From an uncultured Dehalococcoidia bacterium (GTDB lineage: Bacteria > Chloroflexota > Dehalococcoidia > Lucifugimonadales > GCA-2712585): 64,000 nt of DNA. This document shows positions 1 through 8,789 of this stretch, one piece after another. The DNA lies in assembly GCA_958295715.1 (NCBI GenBank), contig OY282371.1, positions 186,001 through 250,000 of the forward strand, read 5' to 3'. The first letter of the stretch is position 1. Each line of letters opens with the position of its first letter. The notes beneath the pieces are model-generated. The model made no database searches. It worked only from the letters and a program-made list of their open reading frames with translations, and was not told where the DNA came from. The position numbers and the translations under genes are program-made.

Positions 1-1
1 T

Positions 2-1324
2 TCGACGACGCCGGCCCAGGCCCTGCGCGAGCGGTACGGCCACGACTGGGTTGTGGGGATGGTGCGGGACTGTGTGGAGGAAGCGCGCCTCAGCGTTCGC
101 AACGGCGCCGCCGCGCCATCCGTCGACGAAATAGCCGCCCTCTTGGAGGAGAAGGCCCGGCGGCTGGTCGAAAGCCACCCGCGCCGGGTGATAAACGCCA
201 CCGGGGTTATCATTCACACCAACCTGGGCCGCGCGCCGCTGAGCCGGGAGGCCACGGAGGCCATGACCGGGGTGGCTCAGGGCTACAGCAGCCTGGAGCT
301 CGACCTGGATTCGGGGCGCAGGGGGAGCCGCCAAGACCGGCTTCAGGCCATCCTGCGCCGGCTCACGGGCGCGGAGGCGGCCCTGGCGGTGAACAACAAC
401 GCCGCCGCGCTGCTGCTGGGCCTGTCGGCCATCGCCGCCGGGCGGGAGGTCATCGTGTCGCGGGGGGAGGCGGTGGAGATAGGCGGCGGGTTCCGCATTC
501 CCGACGTCCTCGCTCAAAGCGGGGCCACGCTGGTGGAGGTGGGAACCACCAACCGCACCTACGCGTCGGACTATGAGGCGGCCATATCGGAGAACACGGC
601 GGCCCTGCTGAAGGTCCATTCCAGCAACTTCAGGGTGACGGGGTTCACCCACTCGCCCGGTACCGGGGAGCTGGTGGAGTTGGGCAGGCGGCGCGGCGTT
701 CCTATCCTGCACGACGTCGGTAGCGGCTGCCTGCTAGACACCCGGCTCTACGGCCTGTCATCCGAGCCGCGTCCCCAGGACAGCGTGAGGGCCGGCGCGG
801 GGCTGGTCTTCTTCTCCACCGACAAGCTCTTGGGCGGGCCTCAGGGAGGGGTTATTGTGGGAAGCGAGGCCCTGGTGGGGCGGCTGTCACGGCATCCCCT
901 GGCCAGGGCCGTGCGGATAGACAAGATGAGCCTGGCCGCTCTGACGGCTACGCTATTGCACTATGTAAAGAGAGAGGCGCCTCGGATGATTCCCATATGG
1001 CGCATGATTTCGGCGTCTCCCCATGAGATTGGAGAGAGGGCGGCCCGGTGGCGGGAGGCGATAGGGGGGGATGCGGAGGTGTCGCCGGTGAAGTCGACCG
1101 TTGGCGGGGGCAGCCTGCCCGGAGAGACCCTCGACTCGTGGGCGGTGGTCATCCCCGGCGCCGGGATTTCGCAGGGAGCGCGGGGCATCGCCCGGCGTCT
1201 ACGGGAGCAGGACCCGCCGGTGATTGCCCGCATTGAGGATGAACGGGTTGTTCTAGACCCCCGCACCGTCCTGCCTGAAGAGGAGGACGCGGTGGTAAAG
1301 TCGGTAAGGGAGGCGGTATTGTAG
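2..1324 (+). CDS. selA: L-seryl-tRNA(Sec) selenium transferase (5' truncated by window edge)
   Basis: Converts seryl-tRNA(Sec) to selenocysteinyl-tRNA(Sec) with selenophosphate; a PLP enzyme of the cytoplasm. The reading frame is open from base 2, upstream of the ATG at 53, and the upstream codons fit the SelA N-terminal region, so the gene begins outside the window and about 440 codons are visible. The characteristic segment NATGVIIHTNLGRAPL follows near visible residue 65, and the PLP-binding lysine lies in FSTDKLLGGPQGG (visible residue about 275). The alpha/beta hydrolase gene starts 3 bases after the stop, so the two are probably co-transcribed. SelA implies that the organism makes selenoproteins, which matters for the in-frame TGA at 15736. 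selB, selC and selD are not in the window. Confidence 0.95.
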   Translation, partial: STTPAQALRERYGHDWVVGMVRDCVEEARLSVRNGAAAPSVDEIAALLEEKARRLVESHPRRVINATGVIIHTNLGRAPLSREATEAMTGVAQGYSSLELDLDSGRRGSRQDRLQAILRRLTGAEAALAVNNNAAALLLGLSAIAAGREVIVSRGEAVEIGGGFRIPDVLAQSGATLVEVGTTNRTYASDYEAAISENTAALLKVHSSNFRVTGFTHSPGTGELVELGRRRGVPILHDVGSGCLLDTRLYGLSSEPRPQDSVRAGAGLVFFSTDKLLGGPQGGVIVGSEALVGRLSRHPLARAVRIDKMSLAALTATLLHYVKREAPRMIPIWRMISASPHEIGERAARWREAIGGDAEVSPVKSTVGGGSLPGETLDSWAVVIPGAGISQGARGIARRLREQDPPVIARIEDERVVLDPRTVLPEEEDAVVKSVREAVL

Positions 1325-1327
1325 AGC

Positions 1328-2095
1328 ATGGCCAACTTTCTGCTGGTTCACGGCGAGTGGCACGACGCCACAATGTGGGACGGGGTGATACGGCATCTGG
1401 AGTCCGCCCGGGAAGGGCTAGACGTGGGGCGGGTGATAGCCGTAGACCTGCCGGGACACGGGGCGCGGCGCTCCTTTGACATCGGCCGCATCACCTTGGA
1501 CTACTACGTGGAGGCGGTGGTGACGCCGCCCCAGGTCGACCACCTGTCGGGGATTACCGTGGCGGCCCATTCCTTCGCCGCGGCCTTCATGCCCCAGGTC
1601 GCCGAACGGCTGGGCGACGCCCTGGAGCGGGTGGTGTTCATAGGAGGACTGATTCCTCCCGAAGGCTCTACGCCCTTTGAGGCCCTGCCCCTCCTGACTA
1701 GGAAGGCGACGGGGACCTTTAGGCCCACGGAGAAGGGCATCCGGCCCTCCGACGGGGTCTTGAAGAAGTCCCTCTATAACGACGTGGGCGGCGTGGAGGC
1801 GGAGAAGCGGGTGTCCCGCCTGGTGGCGGAGCCGTACCTGCCGTGGGTGACTCCGGCGCCGGCCCCCCAGTTCCCCGCCGGGGTCTCGCTGACCTACGTG
1901 GTCTTGGGGAAGGACCGGTTCTTGTCCCCGCAGAAGCAGCGCGCCTTCGCCGCGGCCCTGCCGGGCGCCGAGGTGGTGGAGGTGGACGCGGGGCGCCTGG
2001 CCCCCGTGGTGCGCCCGGAGCGGATAGGCGATATCCTGCTGAGGGGCGTGGGGCCTCGGCCCCTTGAGGAAGCGGCGGCCGGCGCGGAGAAGTAG
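1328..2095 (+). CDS. Alpha/beta hydrolase fold protein lacking the catalytic His
   Basis: 255-residue cytosolic protein of the plant esterase/hydroxynitrile-lyase-like branch of the alpha/beta hydrolases. The N-terminal strand and oxyanion region LLVHGEWHDATMW and the nucleophile elbow VAAHSFAA (Ser about residue 82) are clear, and the acid is likely the Asp of LGKDRFLSP. In this family the catalytic His normally sits in a C-terminal G-H-(M/L)-x-P motif; here the matching place reads DAGRLAPVVRPE, with Arg in place of His. No other His lies near the C-terminus. It may therefore be non-hydrolytic or use another mechanism. It begins 3 bases after selA; a role linked to selenium is not evident. 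Confidence 0.8.
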   Translation: MANFLLVHGEWHDATMWDGVIRHLESAREGLDVGRVIAVDLPGHGARRSFDIGRITLDYYVEAVVTPPQVDHLSGITVAAHSFAAAFMPQVAERLGDALERVVFIGGLIPPEGSTPFEALPLLTRKATGTFRPTEKGIRPSDGVLKKSLYNDVGGVEAEKRVSRLVAEPYLPWVTPAPAPQFPAGVSLTYVVLGKDRFLSPQKQRAFAAALPGAEVVEVDAGRLAPVVRPERIGDILLRGVGPRPLEEAAAGAEK

Positions 2096-2108
2096 TTAGG
2101 AAACGCGC

Positions 2109-2129
2109 GGAGGGCCTGACGCGCCCTCC
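2109..2129 (+). terminator. Short hairpin between the hydrolase and the small gene
   Basis: GGAGGGC and GCCCTCC form a perfect 7-bp stem with a 7-base loop, 13 bases after the hydrolase stop and about 17 bases before the next start. Only a G/T-rich tract follows, not a T run, so it is either a weak terminator or a leader hairpin. Confidence 0.3.
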
Positions 2130-2146
2130 CGGTTTGGGGGTTTGTC

Positions 2147-2410
2147 ATGGATGATTCTGAGTTCCTGGATAGGATGCAGGCCAAGATAGAGAGGCTTACG
2201 GGTAGGTCCATCTCTCTGGTTTTGGACGAGAACGACAGCGACAGGATGGAGGTGGAGCCGCGGGACGCGACGCCGCGGGTGGTGGTCGGCTCCGCGGCCC
2301 TCAAGTACCCCGGCTTTGCCCGGATGTGCGTCGAGTACGCCACGGCATCGATACGCCTGGGCCGGCCCATCAGCCGCCTGGAGTTTCACATGGCCCTGGG
2401 GCGCAACTAG
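2147..2410 (+). CDS. Small protein of unknown function (87 aa)
   Basis: I do not recognise the family. The protein is soluble and charged, with an acidic N-terminal half (MDDSEFLDRMQAKIERL) and a C-terminal half rich in aliphatic residues and arginine. There is no signal peptide, membrane segment or Cys pair. The ATG at 2147 is used because the frame is open, codon use matches the neighbours and no nearer start exists. It ends 13 bases before the UvrD-nuclease gene, so the two are probably translated from one message, and it could be an accessory to that helicase. The antisense ORFs here are shadows. Confidence 0.65.
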   Translation: MDDSEFLDRMQAKIERLTGRSISLVLDENDSDRMEVEPRDATPRVVVGSAALKYPGFARMCVEYATASIRLGRPISRLEFHMALGRN

Positions 2411-2423
2411 GGACGCCGTTTAG

Positions 2424-5192
2424 GTGAATCTAACCAAGGCCCAAGAGCGCTCGGTGAAGTATGGCGGGCGCAATCTCCAGCTAATCGCGTGCGCGGGTTC
2501 GGGGAAAACGGAGGTGGTGGCCCAGCGCGTGGCCCATCTTCTGACGAAACCCGGCGAGGGGCGGCTGAAACCGCGCAACATCGTGGCCTTCACCTTCACC
2601 AATAAGGCCGCGGCGGAACTCAAAGACCGCATTACGCAGCGGGCACGGGAGGCGGCCGGGGGAGACATTCCCGGCATGGCCGAGATGTACGTGGGGACCA
2701 TCCACGGATTTTGCCAGGAACTGCTCCAGAACGAGGCCCCGGAATATCTGAAGTACGAGGCCCTTGACCCCATTCGACAGGCCGTTTACGTGAATCGCAA
2801 GAGCAAGAAAACGGGCCTGACGGCATCGACAAGGCTGAACGGGAGCCAGTTGAGACGCTATACGGACACCGGAAGATACCTCCAGGCGCTGGCGGTGTTG
2901 CGCGAAGACGACGTAGACGAGGAGGAGTTGGGCGGTTGCTCCGTGGTGGAGGGACTAGAGTTGTACCGCGCTCAGACCACGGAGGACTCCTACTTGGACT
3001 TCTCATCTATGCTCGAGAGCGCCGTTGAACAACTGGACGGCAACGCCGGCTTCAGAGACCGGATAGCGGAGAGGATAAAGTACGTTGTCGTTGACGAATA
3101 CCAGGACGTGAACCCGATACAGGAACGGCTGGTGTGGCTGCTGCACGAGTTGGGCGCGGGCCTCTGTGTGGTGGGTGACGACGACCAGACGATTTACCAG
3201 TGGCGGGGAAGCTCCGTTGAGAACATCCTCAAATTTCAGGAACGATACCCAAAGGTTGAACAGATACGGCTTCAGGAGAACTTCCGCTCCAGTGAGGGCG
3301 TGATTGAGACGGCGCGTGAATTTGTGGAGAAGGTGTCTGAGCGGCTGCCCAAGGCGATGAAGTCCGTGGACGCCCAGCCCTATGAGCCGGGGGACGTGGT
3401 CGCCCTGTCTTTCGATTCGCCTGAGGAGGAGGCGAATTATATGGTGGAAACCATTAAGTCGTTGCGCGGCGTCGCTTTCAACGAAGGCGGCAGAGAGCGC
3501 GGCCTCTCCTGGTCCGACATGGCGGTCCTGCTGCGCACCGTCAAGGGCAACGGCACGGTTATTACTGAGGCCTTGAAGCGGGCCAACATCCCCTTTGTCG
3601 TTAGCGGGCTGGCCAATCTCTTCAGGACGGATGAGGCCCTTGCGGCGCGCGACCTATTCCACTACATCGCCGGCGAAGCCATCATTTCGTACTCCATTAA
3701 CGAAAAGCCGCCAAGCGCGCGGGCCCTCCGTCAATCATGGGAGGATTCCGACCTTGGCATCGGTAAGAATCAACTGACCCGCGCGCTGCGGTACGCGGAG
3801 GAGGTTCGCGACGACCTAGCCGTGAAAGAGGCCGCGGGTTCGTTGACCATCCAATACGCGTTTCTGAAGTTTCTGGAGTTGGCGGAGTTGCGTGAGGAGA
3901 ACGTTCCCAACGGGCGTGGGCAGGTCGTCCTATTTAATCTGGGGCGATTCAGTCAAGTGATATCGGACTGGGAGTCCATACACTTCAACTCGAAGCCCAT
4001 TGAGTCCTTTCAGGGGTTCTCAAAATTCCTCTACTATCAGGCTGACGACGCCTACAGCGAGGGCATGGAAGACGTGGATTACCTGGTCCCCGACGCGGTG
4101 CAGGTGATGACCGTCCACAAGGCCAAGGGACGCGAATGGCCTGTGGTGTTCCTGCCGGCCCTCCTGCGCAATCGCTTCCCGTCAACTAATAGGACAAGCC
4201 AGGTGTGGAATCTGATACCAAGGGATTCGGTGAGGAACGCTGAGCGGTATGACGGCTCCCGTGAAGACGAGCGGCGCCTGTTTTACGTGGCAATGACTCG
4301 AAGCAAGAAGTACCTGCACATGACCTGGGGGGCCATATCAGGCAGTAAATGGTATCGTAGGAAGTCCGCGTTCTGGGATGACGTTCTTTCGTCGCGGTGG
4401 GTGAAGCGGCGCAAACCCGACTATGCCAGGCGTAGGCGCCTGCCGCCGCAGCCGAGGGCCTCAATCTCCAACGTTGAGTTCTCCTTCTCCGACCTCAAGT
4501 ACATGCACCAGTGCGCCTACCAGTTCAAGCTGCGAGTCCTGTACGGATTCAACAGTCACATCGTCCAGCCGCTAGGCTACGGGAAATCGCTGCACGACGC
4601 CTTGGCGGAGGTGCACCAGCGCGCCATGCAGGGCGAGGCCGTAAGTGAGGCCGACGCGCCGGAACTGGTCGCCCGGCATCTGCGAACTCCCTACGCCTCT
4701 GAAGCCGTGCGGACGAGGCTTGAAGCGACGGCGCGTCGAGACGTCGCCAACTACATCCGCGATAACGCAGACAAGTTCCAATACATTGAGTTCTCGGAAC
4801 AGGACGTTGAGATAGACCTGGGCGATGGCGTAAGAATCAAGGGAAGGATAGACCTGGTCCGCCGCACGGACACGGATGAGACCACCATCGTTGACCTAAA
4901 GTCCAAAGAACTCAGCCAGGCGGAAGAGGTCAGCGAACTGCAACTGCACACCTACGCCCTCGGCTATCGAGACCTCACGGGGCGGGACGCTGACTACGTT
5001 GAGGTCTATGAATTGGAGGAGCGTCTACCCAAGAAACGGTCGGTGGACGAAGACTTCATTCACGACGTCCGCAAGAAGACCAGGGAAGCGGCCTTGGCCC
5101 TGCGAGAAATGGTGTTTGAACCGGCCCCCGGCGTCGCCACATGCTCGCGATGCGATTTCAGAATGCTTTGCAGCGCGTCTAAGGCCAAGTAG
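2424..5192 (+). CDS. UvrD/PcrA-family helicase fused to a Cas4/AddB-like Fe-S nuclease
   Basis: 922-residue SF1A helicase-nuclease with a GTG start. Helicase motifs in order: Walker A ACAGSGKTE (about 23-31), motif II VVDEYQDVNP (about 222), motif III GDDDQTIYQWRG, motif V MTVHKAKGREWP, motif VI YVAMTRSKK (about 620). From about residue 685 a PD-(D/E)XK nuclease domain follows: DLKYMHQCAYQF, then GRIDLV and IVDLKSK as the metal-binding D...D-x-K core. Near the C-terminus are three more cysteines in CSRCDFRMLC, which with the Cys of MHQC make the four ligands of an AddB/Cas4-type iron-sulphur cluster. The likely role is processing of DNA ends or foreign DNA. The gene looks somewhat less GC-rich than its neighbours. 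It ends 6 bases from the convergent ispG. Confidence 0.9.
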   Translation: MNLTKAQERSVKYGGRNLQLIACAGSGKTEVVAQRVAHLLTKPGEGRLKPRNIVAFTFTNKAAAELKDRITQRAREAAGGDIPGMAEMYVGTIHGFCQELLQNEAPEYLKYEALDPIRQAVYVNRKSKKTGLTASTRLNGSQLRRYTDTGRYLQALAVLREDDVDEEELGGCSVVEGLELYRAQTTEDSYLDFSSMLESAVEQLDGNAGFRDRIAERIKYVVVDEYQDVNPIQERLVWLLHELGAGLCVVGDDDQTIYQWRGSSVENILKFQERYPKVEQIRLQENFRSSEGVIETAREFVEKVSERLPKAMKSVDAQPYEPGDVVALSFDSPEEEANYMVETIKSLRGVAFNEGGRERGLSWSDMAVLLRTVKGNGTVITEALKRANIPFVVSGLANLFRTDEALAARDLFHYIAGEAIISYSINEKPPSARALRQSWEDSDLGIGKNQLTRALRYAEEVRDDLAVKEAAGSLTIQYAFLKFLELAELREENVPNGRGQVVLFNLGRFSQVISDWESIHFNSKPIESFQGFSKFLYYQADDAYSEGMEDVDYLVPDAVQVMTVHKAKGREWPVVFLPALLRNRFPSTNRTSQVWNLIPRDSVRNAERYDGSREDERRLFYVAMTRSKKYLHMTWGAISGSKWYRRKSAFWDDVLSSRWVKRRKPDYARRRRLPPQPRASISNVEFSFSDLKYMHQCAYQFKLRVLYGFNSHIVQPLGYGKSLHDALAEVHQRAMQGEAVSEADAPELVARHLRTPYASEAVRTRLEATARRDVANYIRDNADKFQYIEFSEQDVEIDLGDGVRIKGRIDLVRRTDTDETTIVDLKSKELSQAEEVSELQLHTYALGYRDLTGRDADYVEVYELEERLPKKRSVDEDFIHDVRKKTREAALALREMVFEPAPGVATCSRCDFRMLCSASKAK

Positions 5193-5198
5193 GGTCCG

Positions 5199-6320
5199 CT
5201 ACAGGCTCTCCACCTCGGCCATGAGGGCGGACAGCATCTCCGACTCCGGGACCACCCTCACCTTCTGCCCCTTGCGGAAGATTACGGCGCGGCCCGCCCC
5301 GGCGGCGATGCCCACGTCGGCGTCCTTGGCTTCCCCGGGGCCGTTGACCTCGCAGCCCATGACCGCCACCTTCACGTTCTTGTCTATCTTCTGCAAGAGT
5401 TCGTCCACGGTGTTGGAGAGTTTGATTACGTCCACGTCGGCGCGGCCGCAGCTTGGGCAGGCGATGAGGGTCGTCCCCTTCTGGCGCAGGTTCACGGACT
5501 TCAGTATCTCGTAGCCTGCCACCACCTCCTCCCGCGGCTGGCCGCTGAGGGAGACGCGGATGGTGTCGCCTATGCCTTCGTACAGTAGGAAGCCCAGTCC
5601 CACCGCGCTCCGGATGGATCCCGACTTGACGGTTCCCGCCTCGGTGATGCCCAGGTGCAGGGGGTAGGGGACCAGCCGGGAGAGGCGCCGGTAGGCCTCG
5701 ACGGTGGTGGGCACGTCGAAGGCCTTGAGGGATATCTTGATGAGGTCGAAGTCCAGAGACTCCAGCAGTCCCACCTCCCACAGGGCGGTGGCCACCATGT
5801 GGTCCACCACGCTGTACTCGCCCTCGACGGCGTCGCCGGCCTTGGGCAGCTTGTTCACCATGTCCATAACCCGTGAGAAGCCGCCGGACTTGCCGATGCC
5901 GCCCACGGGGGGCAGGCTGCCGAAGTTGACGCCGATGCGGATGGGGATGTCCCGCTCCTTGGCGGCCATGACCACCTGCTTCACCTTGCCGGGGTCGCGG
6001 ATGTTTCCGGGGTTGAGCCTGAGGCCGTCCACGCCGCCCTTGATGGACTCCAAGGCCAGATGGTGATGGAAGTGGATGTCGGCGATTAGGGGTATGTTTA
6101 TCCGCGCCCTAATCCTGGGTATGGCCTTGGCCGCCTCCATGTCGGGCACGGCGCACCGGATGATGTCGCAGCCCGCCTCCTCAACCAGGCGAATCTGGTC
6201 CACGGTGGCGTCAACGTTTGCGGTGTTGGTCTTGGTCATGGACTGGACGGCGATTTCGGCGTTCCCGCCTATCTTGACGCCGCCCACGAAGATGGGCTTG
6301 GAAACCCGGCGTTTGGTCAT
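5199..6320 (-). CDS. ispG: 4-hydroxy-3-methylbut-2-enyl diphosphate synthase
   Basis: 373-residue IspG (GcpE), the reductive step of the MEP isoprenoid pathway that makes HMBPP from the cyclic diphosphate with a [4Fe-4S] cluster. The TIM-barrel N-terminal half begins TKRRVSKPIFVGGVKIGG. The cluster-binding region at the C-terminus shows IACPSCGRADVDV and VMGCEVNGPGEAKDADVG. The length is that of the compact bacterial form. It is the last gene of the minus-strand run that also carries dxr, so two MEP enzymes are co-located. The gap to rseP is 53 bases. Confidence 0.97.
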   Translation of the reverse strand: MTKRRVSKPIFVGGVKIGGNAEIAVQSMTKTNTANVDATVDQIRLVEEAGCDIIRCAVPDMEAAKAIPRIRARINIPLIADIHFHHHLALESIKGGVDGLRLNPGNIRDPGKVKQVVMAAKERDIPIRIGVNFGSLPPVGGIGKSGGFSRVMDMVNKLPKAGDAVEGEYSVVDHMVATALWEVGLLESLDFDLIKISLKAFDVPTTVEAYRRLSRLVPYPLHLGITEAGTVKSGSIRSAVGLGFLLYEGIGDTIRVSLSGQPREEVVAGYEILKSVNLRQKGTTLIACPSCGRADVDVIKLSNTVDELLQKIDKNVKVAVMGCEVNGPGEAKDADVGIAAGAGRAVIFRKGQKVRVVPESEMLSALMAEVESL

Positions 6321-6373
6321 GTCTAGCGCGCCCCCGCGTCCGTTGTCATCGCCGTCTCCCTTCCTATGGCGGC

Positions 6374-7429
6374 CTATCTAATTAGGCTGTCGCCGCGGAT
6401 TAAACGGGCGATGTCACTGTAGCTTACCACCAGAACCAGGGTGATTAAAAGGGCAAAGCCGAGCATGTGAACCAGACCTTCCTTTTCGGGAGGAATCCGC
6501 TTGCCGCGCCGTATCCACTCGATGATTACAAACATCAGGCGTCCGCCGTCCAGGGCGGGGATGGGCAGGATGTTGAAGATGGCTAGGCTTATGCTCAGGA
6601 GGGCGGCCAGAGGGAAGAGGGCCGCCGGGCCGCCCACGTCCACCACCTCCTTGGAGCCGCTGACGATGCCCACGGGCCCGGAGAAGGGGGCCGGGGCGTC
6701 GGCGAAGGCCCACTGGCTGATGGCGCGCCAGGTGAGGTACAGCACGTCTCCAACCTGGCCGACGCCTCTGGGAACGGCCTCCCATATGGGATAGGAGCGG
6801 CTCTCCACCCTGGCGTTGTCCATGCGCAGAAGCACTCCCACCGCCCCTTCGCCCTCCGGCGGCCGCCACCGGGGCGTCACGGACACGTTGCTGGCCCGGC
6901 CGCCGCGCTCAAAGGTCAAGGCCAGGTCGGAGCCGAGGTTGCGGTTGATGCGGGAGGCCAGGTCGCCGATGTTTTCCACCTCCTGCCCGCCGGCGTGGGT
7001 CACCGCGTCGCCGGGCCGGAGGCCGGCCGCCGCGGCTGGAGAGTTGGCGCTCACGTCCTCTATAACCACGTCGCCAACGGTAACGTCCCTTGGGACCATG
7101 AACAGGGCGGTGAATATGGCCACGGCCAGGAACGCGTTCATAAAGGAGCCGGCGCTGAGGATGACGGCGCGAACGGCGGGGGACTTGCCGGCCAGGCTGC
7201 GGGACTCGGTCGGGTCGTTCTCGCCCTCCAGCTTGACGAACCCGCCCAGGGGGATGAGGTTCAGGGTGTACTCCGTTTCGCCCCGCCGGTATCCGAAGAG
7301 CTTGGGCGGGAAGCCCACGCCGAATTCGTTGACCTTAACGTTGAACAGCTTGGCCATGGCGAAGTGGCCCAGCTCGTGGATGACCACAAGGGCCACAACC
7401 ATGGCTATCATCTGGAGGGCGAATATCAT
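6374..7429 (-). CDS. rseP: Site-2 intramembrane zinc protease, RseP family
   Basis: 351-residue inner-membrane M50 metalloprotease that cuts transmembrane substrates such as anti-sigma factors and signal-peptide remnants. The zinc motif HELGH is in the first membrane helix (VVIHELGHF), a PDZ domain occupies the middle (about residues 100-190), and the third ligand lies in ILPIPALDGGR near the C-terminus. I place the start at the ATG at 7429-7427, which overlaps the dxr stop as ATGA, rather than at the longer frame that opens 18 codons upstream inside dxr with a non-hydrophobic tail. The overlap implies translational coupling to dxr. The order uppS-cdsA-dxr-rseP is typical of bacteria. Confidence 0.95.
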   Translation of the reverse strand: MIFALQMIAMVVALVVIHELGHFAMAKLFNVKVNEFGVGFPPKLFGYRRGETEYTLNLIPLGGFVKLEGENDPTESRSLAGKSPAVRAVILSAGSFMNAFLAVAIFTALFMVPRDVTVGDVVIEDVSANSPAAAAGLRPGDAVTHAGGQEVENIGDLASRINRNLGSDLALTFERGGRASNVSVTPRWRPPEGEGAVGVLLRMDNARVESRSYPIWEAVPRGVGQVGDVLYLTWRAISQWAFADAPAPFSGPVGIVSGSKEVVDVGGPAALFPLAALLSISLAIFNILPIPALDGGRLMFVIIEWIRRGKRIPPEKEGLVHMLGFALLITLVLVVSYSDIARLIRGDSLIR

Positions 7430-8571
7430 TTCAGCGAGGGGGGCAGGGAGCCCGCGACCTCCCCGGCCCTGGCGCGGGCCCACAGGTCGGCGCCGAGGAT
7501 GTCCTCCAAACTCTCGCCGGTGGAGGCTTGGTGGGCCTCCAAGGTCCCCTCAACGACCCTTGGTATGTCCGTGAAGGCGATGGAGCCGTCTAGGAAGAGC
7601 TGAACGGCCACCTCGTCGGCGGCGCAGAGGACCGCCGGAAAGGAGCCGCCCCGGCGCCCCGCCTCCAAGGCCAGGGAGAAGCAGGGATAGAGGCCGGGGT
7701 CCAGGGGTTCAAAGGTCATGGAGGTTGGAGATGAGGTGTCGAGCCTGGGTATGTCGCCGTTGGCCAGGCGCTGTGGGTAAAAGAGGGCGTACTGTATGGG
7801 CAAGCGCATGTCCGGCGGGCCGATCTGCGCCTTAACCGAGCCGTCGTCGAACTCCACCATGGAGTGGATGAGGCTTTGGGGATGCACCACCACCTCTATC
7901 CGCTCCCAGGGCGCGTCAAAGAGCCAGTGGGCCTCTATGACCTCAAACCCCTTGTTCATAAGGGTGGAGGAGTCAACGGTTATCCTCCGGCCCATCCGCC
8001 AGGTTGGATGGGCCAGGGCCTGCTCCGGCGTCACCGAGGATAGGCGCTCTTGGGGCAGGGAGCGGAAGGGGCCTCCCGATGCCGTGATGATGAGGCGGCG
8101 CAGGGAGCGCGGCTCCCCCTGAAGGCACTGCCATATGGCGCTGGGTTCGCTGTCCACGGGCAGCAGGGGGGCGTCTCGCCGGCGGGCCAGCCGGGTTATC
8201 GTCTCCCCCGCCATGATGATGACCTCCTTGTTGGCGAGACAGACGGCGCGGCGGCTCTCGAGGGCGCGGATAGTCGGGAGCAGGCCGGCGGCGCCGGTGG
8301 TTCCCACCATAACCACGTCCACCCCGTCGGCCTGGACCATATCCTCCATGGGCAGGAGGGCGGCTTCACCCGCCAGGCGGCGGGCGGCGGCCGGGTCGGC
8401 GCAGTAGAAGAAGGCCGGCTTGAACTCATCTATCTGCCGTTGGAGGAGGGCCGCGTTGTAGCCTGCCGCCAGTCCCACCACCGTGAACCTGTCCGGGAAG
8501 GCGCGAACGATGTCCAGGGTCTGGCGTCCGATGGACCCCGTGGAACCCAGCACAACCAGCCCCTTGGTCAC
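7426..8571 (-). CDS. dxr: 1-deoxy-D-xylulose 5-phosphate reductoisomerase
   Basis: NADPH-dependent enzyme that makes 2-C-methyl-D-erythritol 4-phosphate, the first committed step of the MEP pathway. Visible: dinucleotide-binding GSTGSIG at the N-terminus, ANKEVIIMAGE, the metal-binding PVDSEPSAIWQCL, the SGGPF loop and NKGFEVIEAHWLF. The GTG at 8571 is chosen as start because GGAGGAG lies about 8 bases upstream and the protein then opens directly at the Rossmann strand (TKGLVVLGSTGSIG, 381 aa). The longer frame would add a 24-residue Arg/Pro tail. Its stop overlaps the rseP start by 4 bases. Confidence 0.95.
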   Translation of the reverse strand: MTKGLVVLGSTGSIGRQTLDIVRAFPDRFTVVGLAAGYNAALLQRQIDEFKPAFFYCADPAAARRLAGEAALLPMEDMVQADGVDVVMVGTTGAAGLLPTIRALESRRAVCLANKEVIIMAGETITRLARRRDAPLLPVDSEPSAIWQCLQGEPRSLRRLIITASGGPFRSLPQERLSSVTPEQALAHPTWRMGRRITVDSSTLMNKGFEVIEAHWLFDAPWERIEVVVHPQSLIHSMVEFDDGSVKAQIGPPDMRLPIQYALFYPQRLANGDIPRLDTSSPTSMTFEPLDPGLYPCFSLALEAGRRGGSFPAVLCAADEVAVQLFLDGSIAFTDIPRVVEGTLEAHQASTGESLEDILGADLWARARAGEVAGSLPPSLK

Positions 8572-8789
8572 AGGGGTTCTCCTCCGGCGCGGCGGCGGTG
8601 TCCGTGGTCGGCTATGGCGGCCTCCTGTCGGTTGGAGCGGCAAGGCTCCCCCGCTTTTTTCAATGTCAAGGCCTTTTTAATTATAGGGGCAAGACCAGGG
8701 CAAGACTAGGGCAAGACTATAGTACGTCACGGCGGGTGACTGCGGGCCAACGCCGTCCCCAACGGGCCTAGTTGATTATAGGGGCAAGA
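8572..8789. repeat. Gap with a direct duplication of the cdsA 3' end
   Basis: Two near-identical 53-bp blocks, 8680-8732 and 8775-8827, differ at four positions and lie 42 bases apart. Each contains three short GGGCAAGAC-like subrepeats. The second block covers the last codons and stop of cdsA; the first is a detached copy in the gap. Short T runs (8655-8661, 8673-8678) lie beside the distal copy. Confidence 0.75.
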
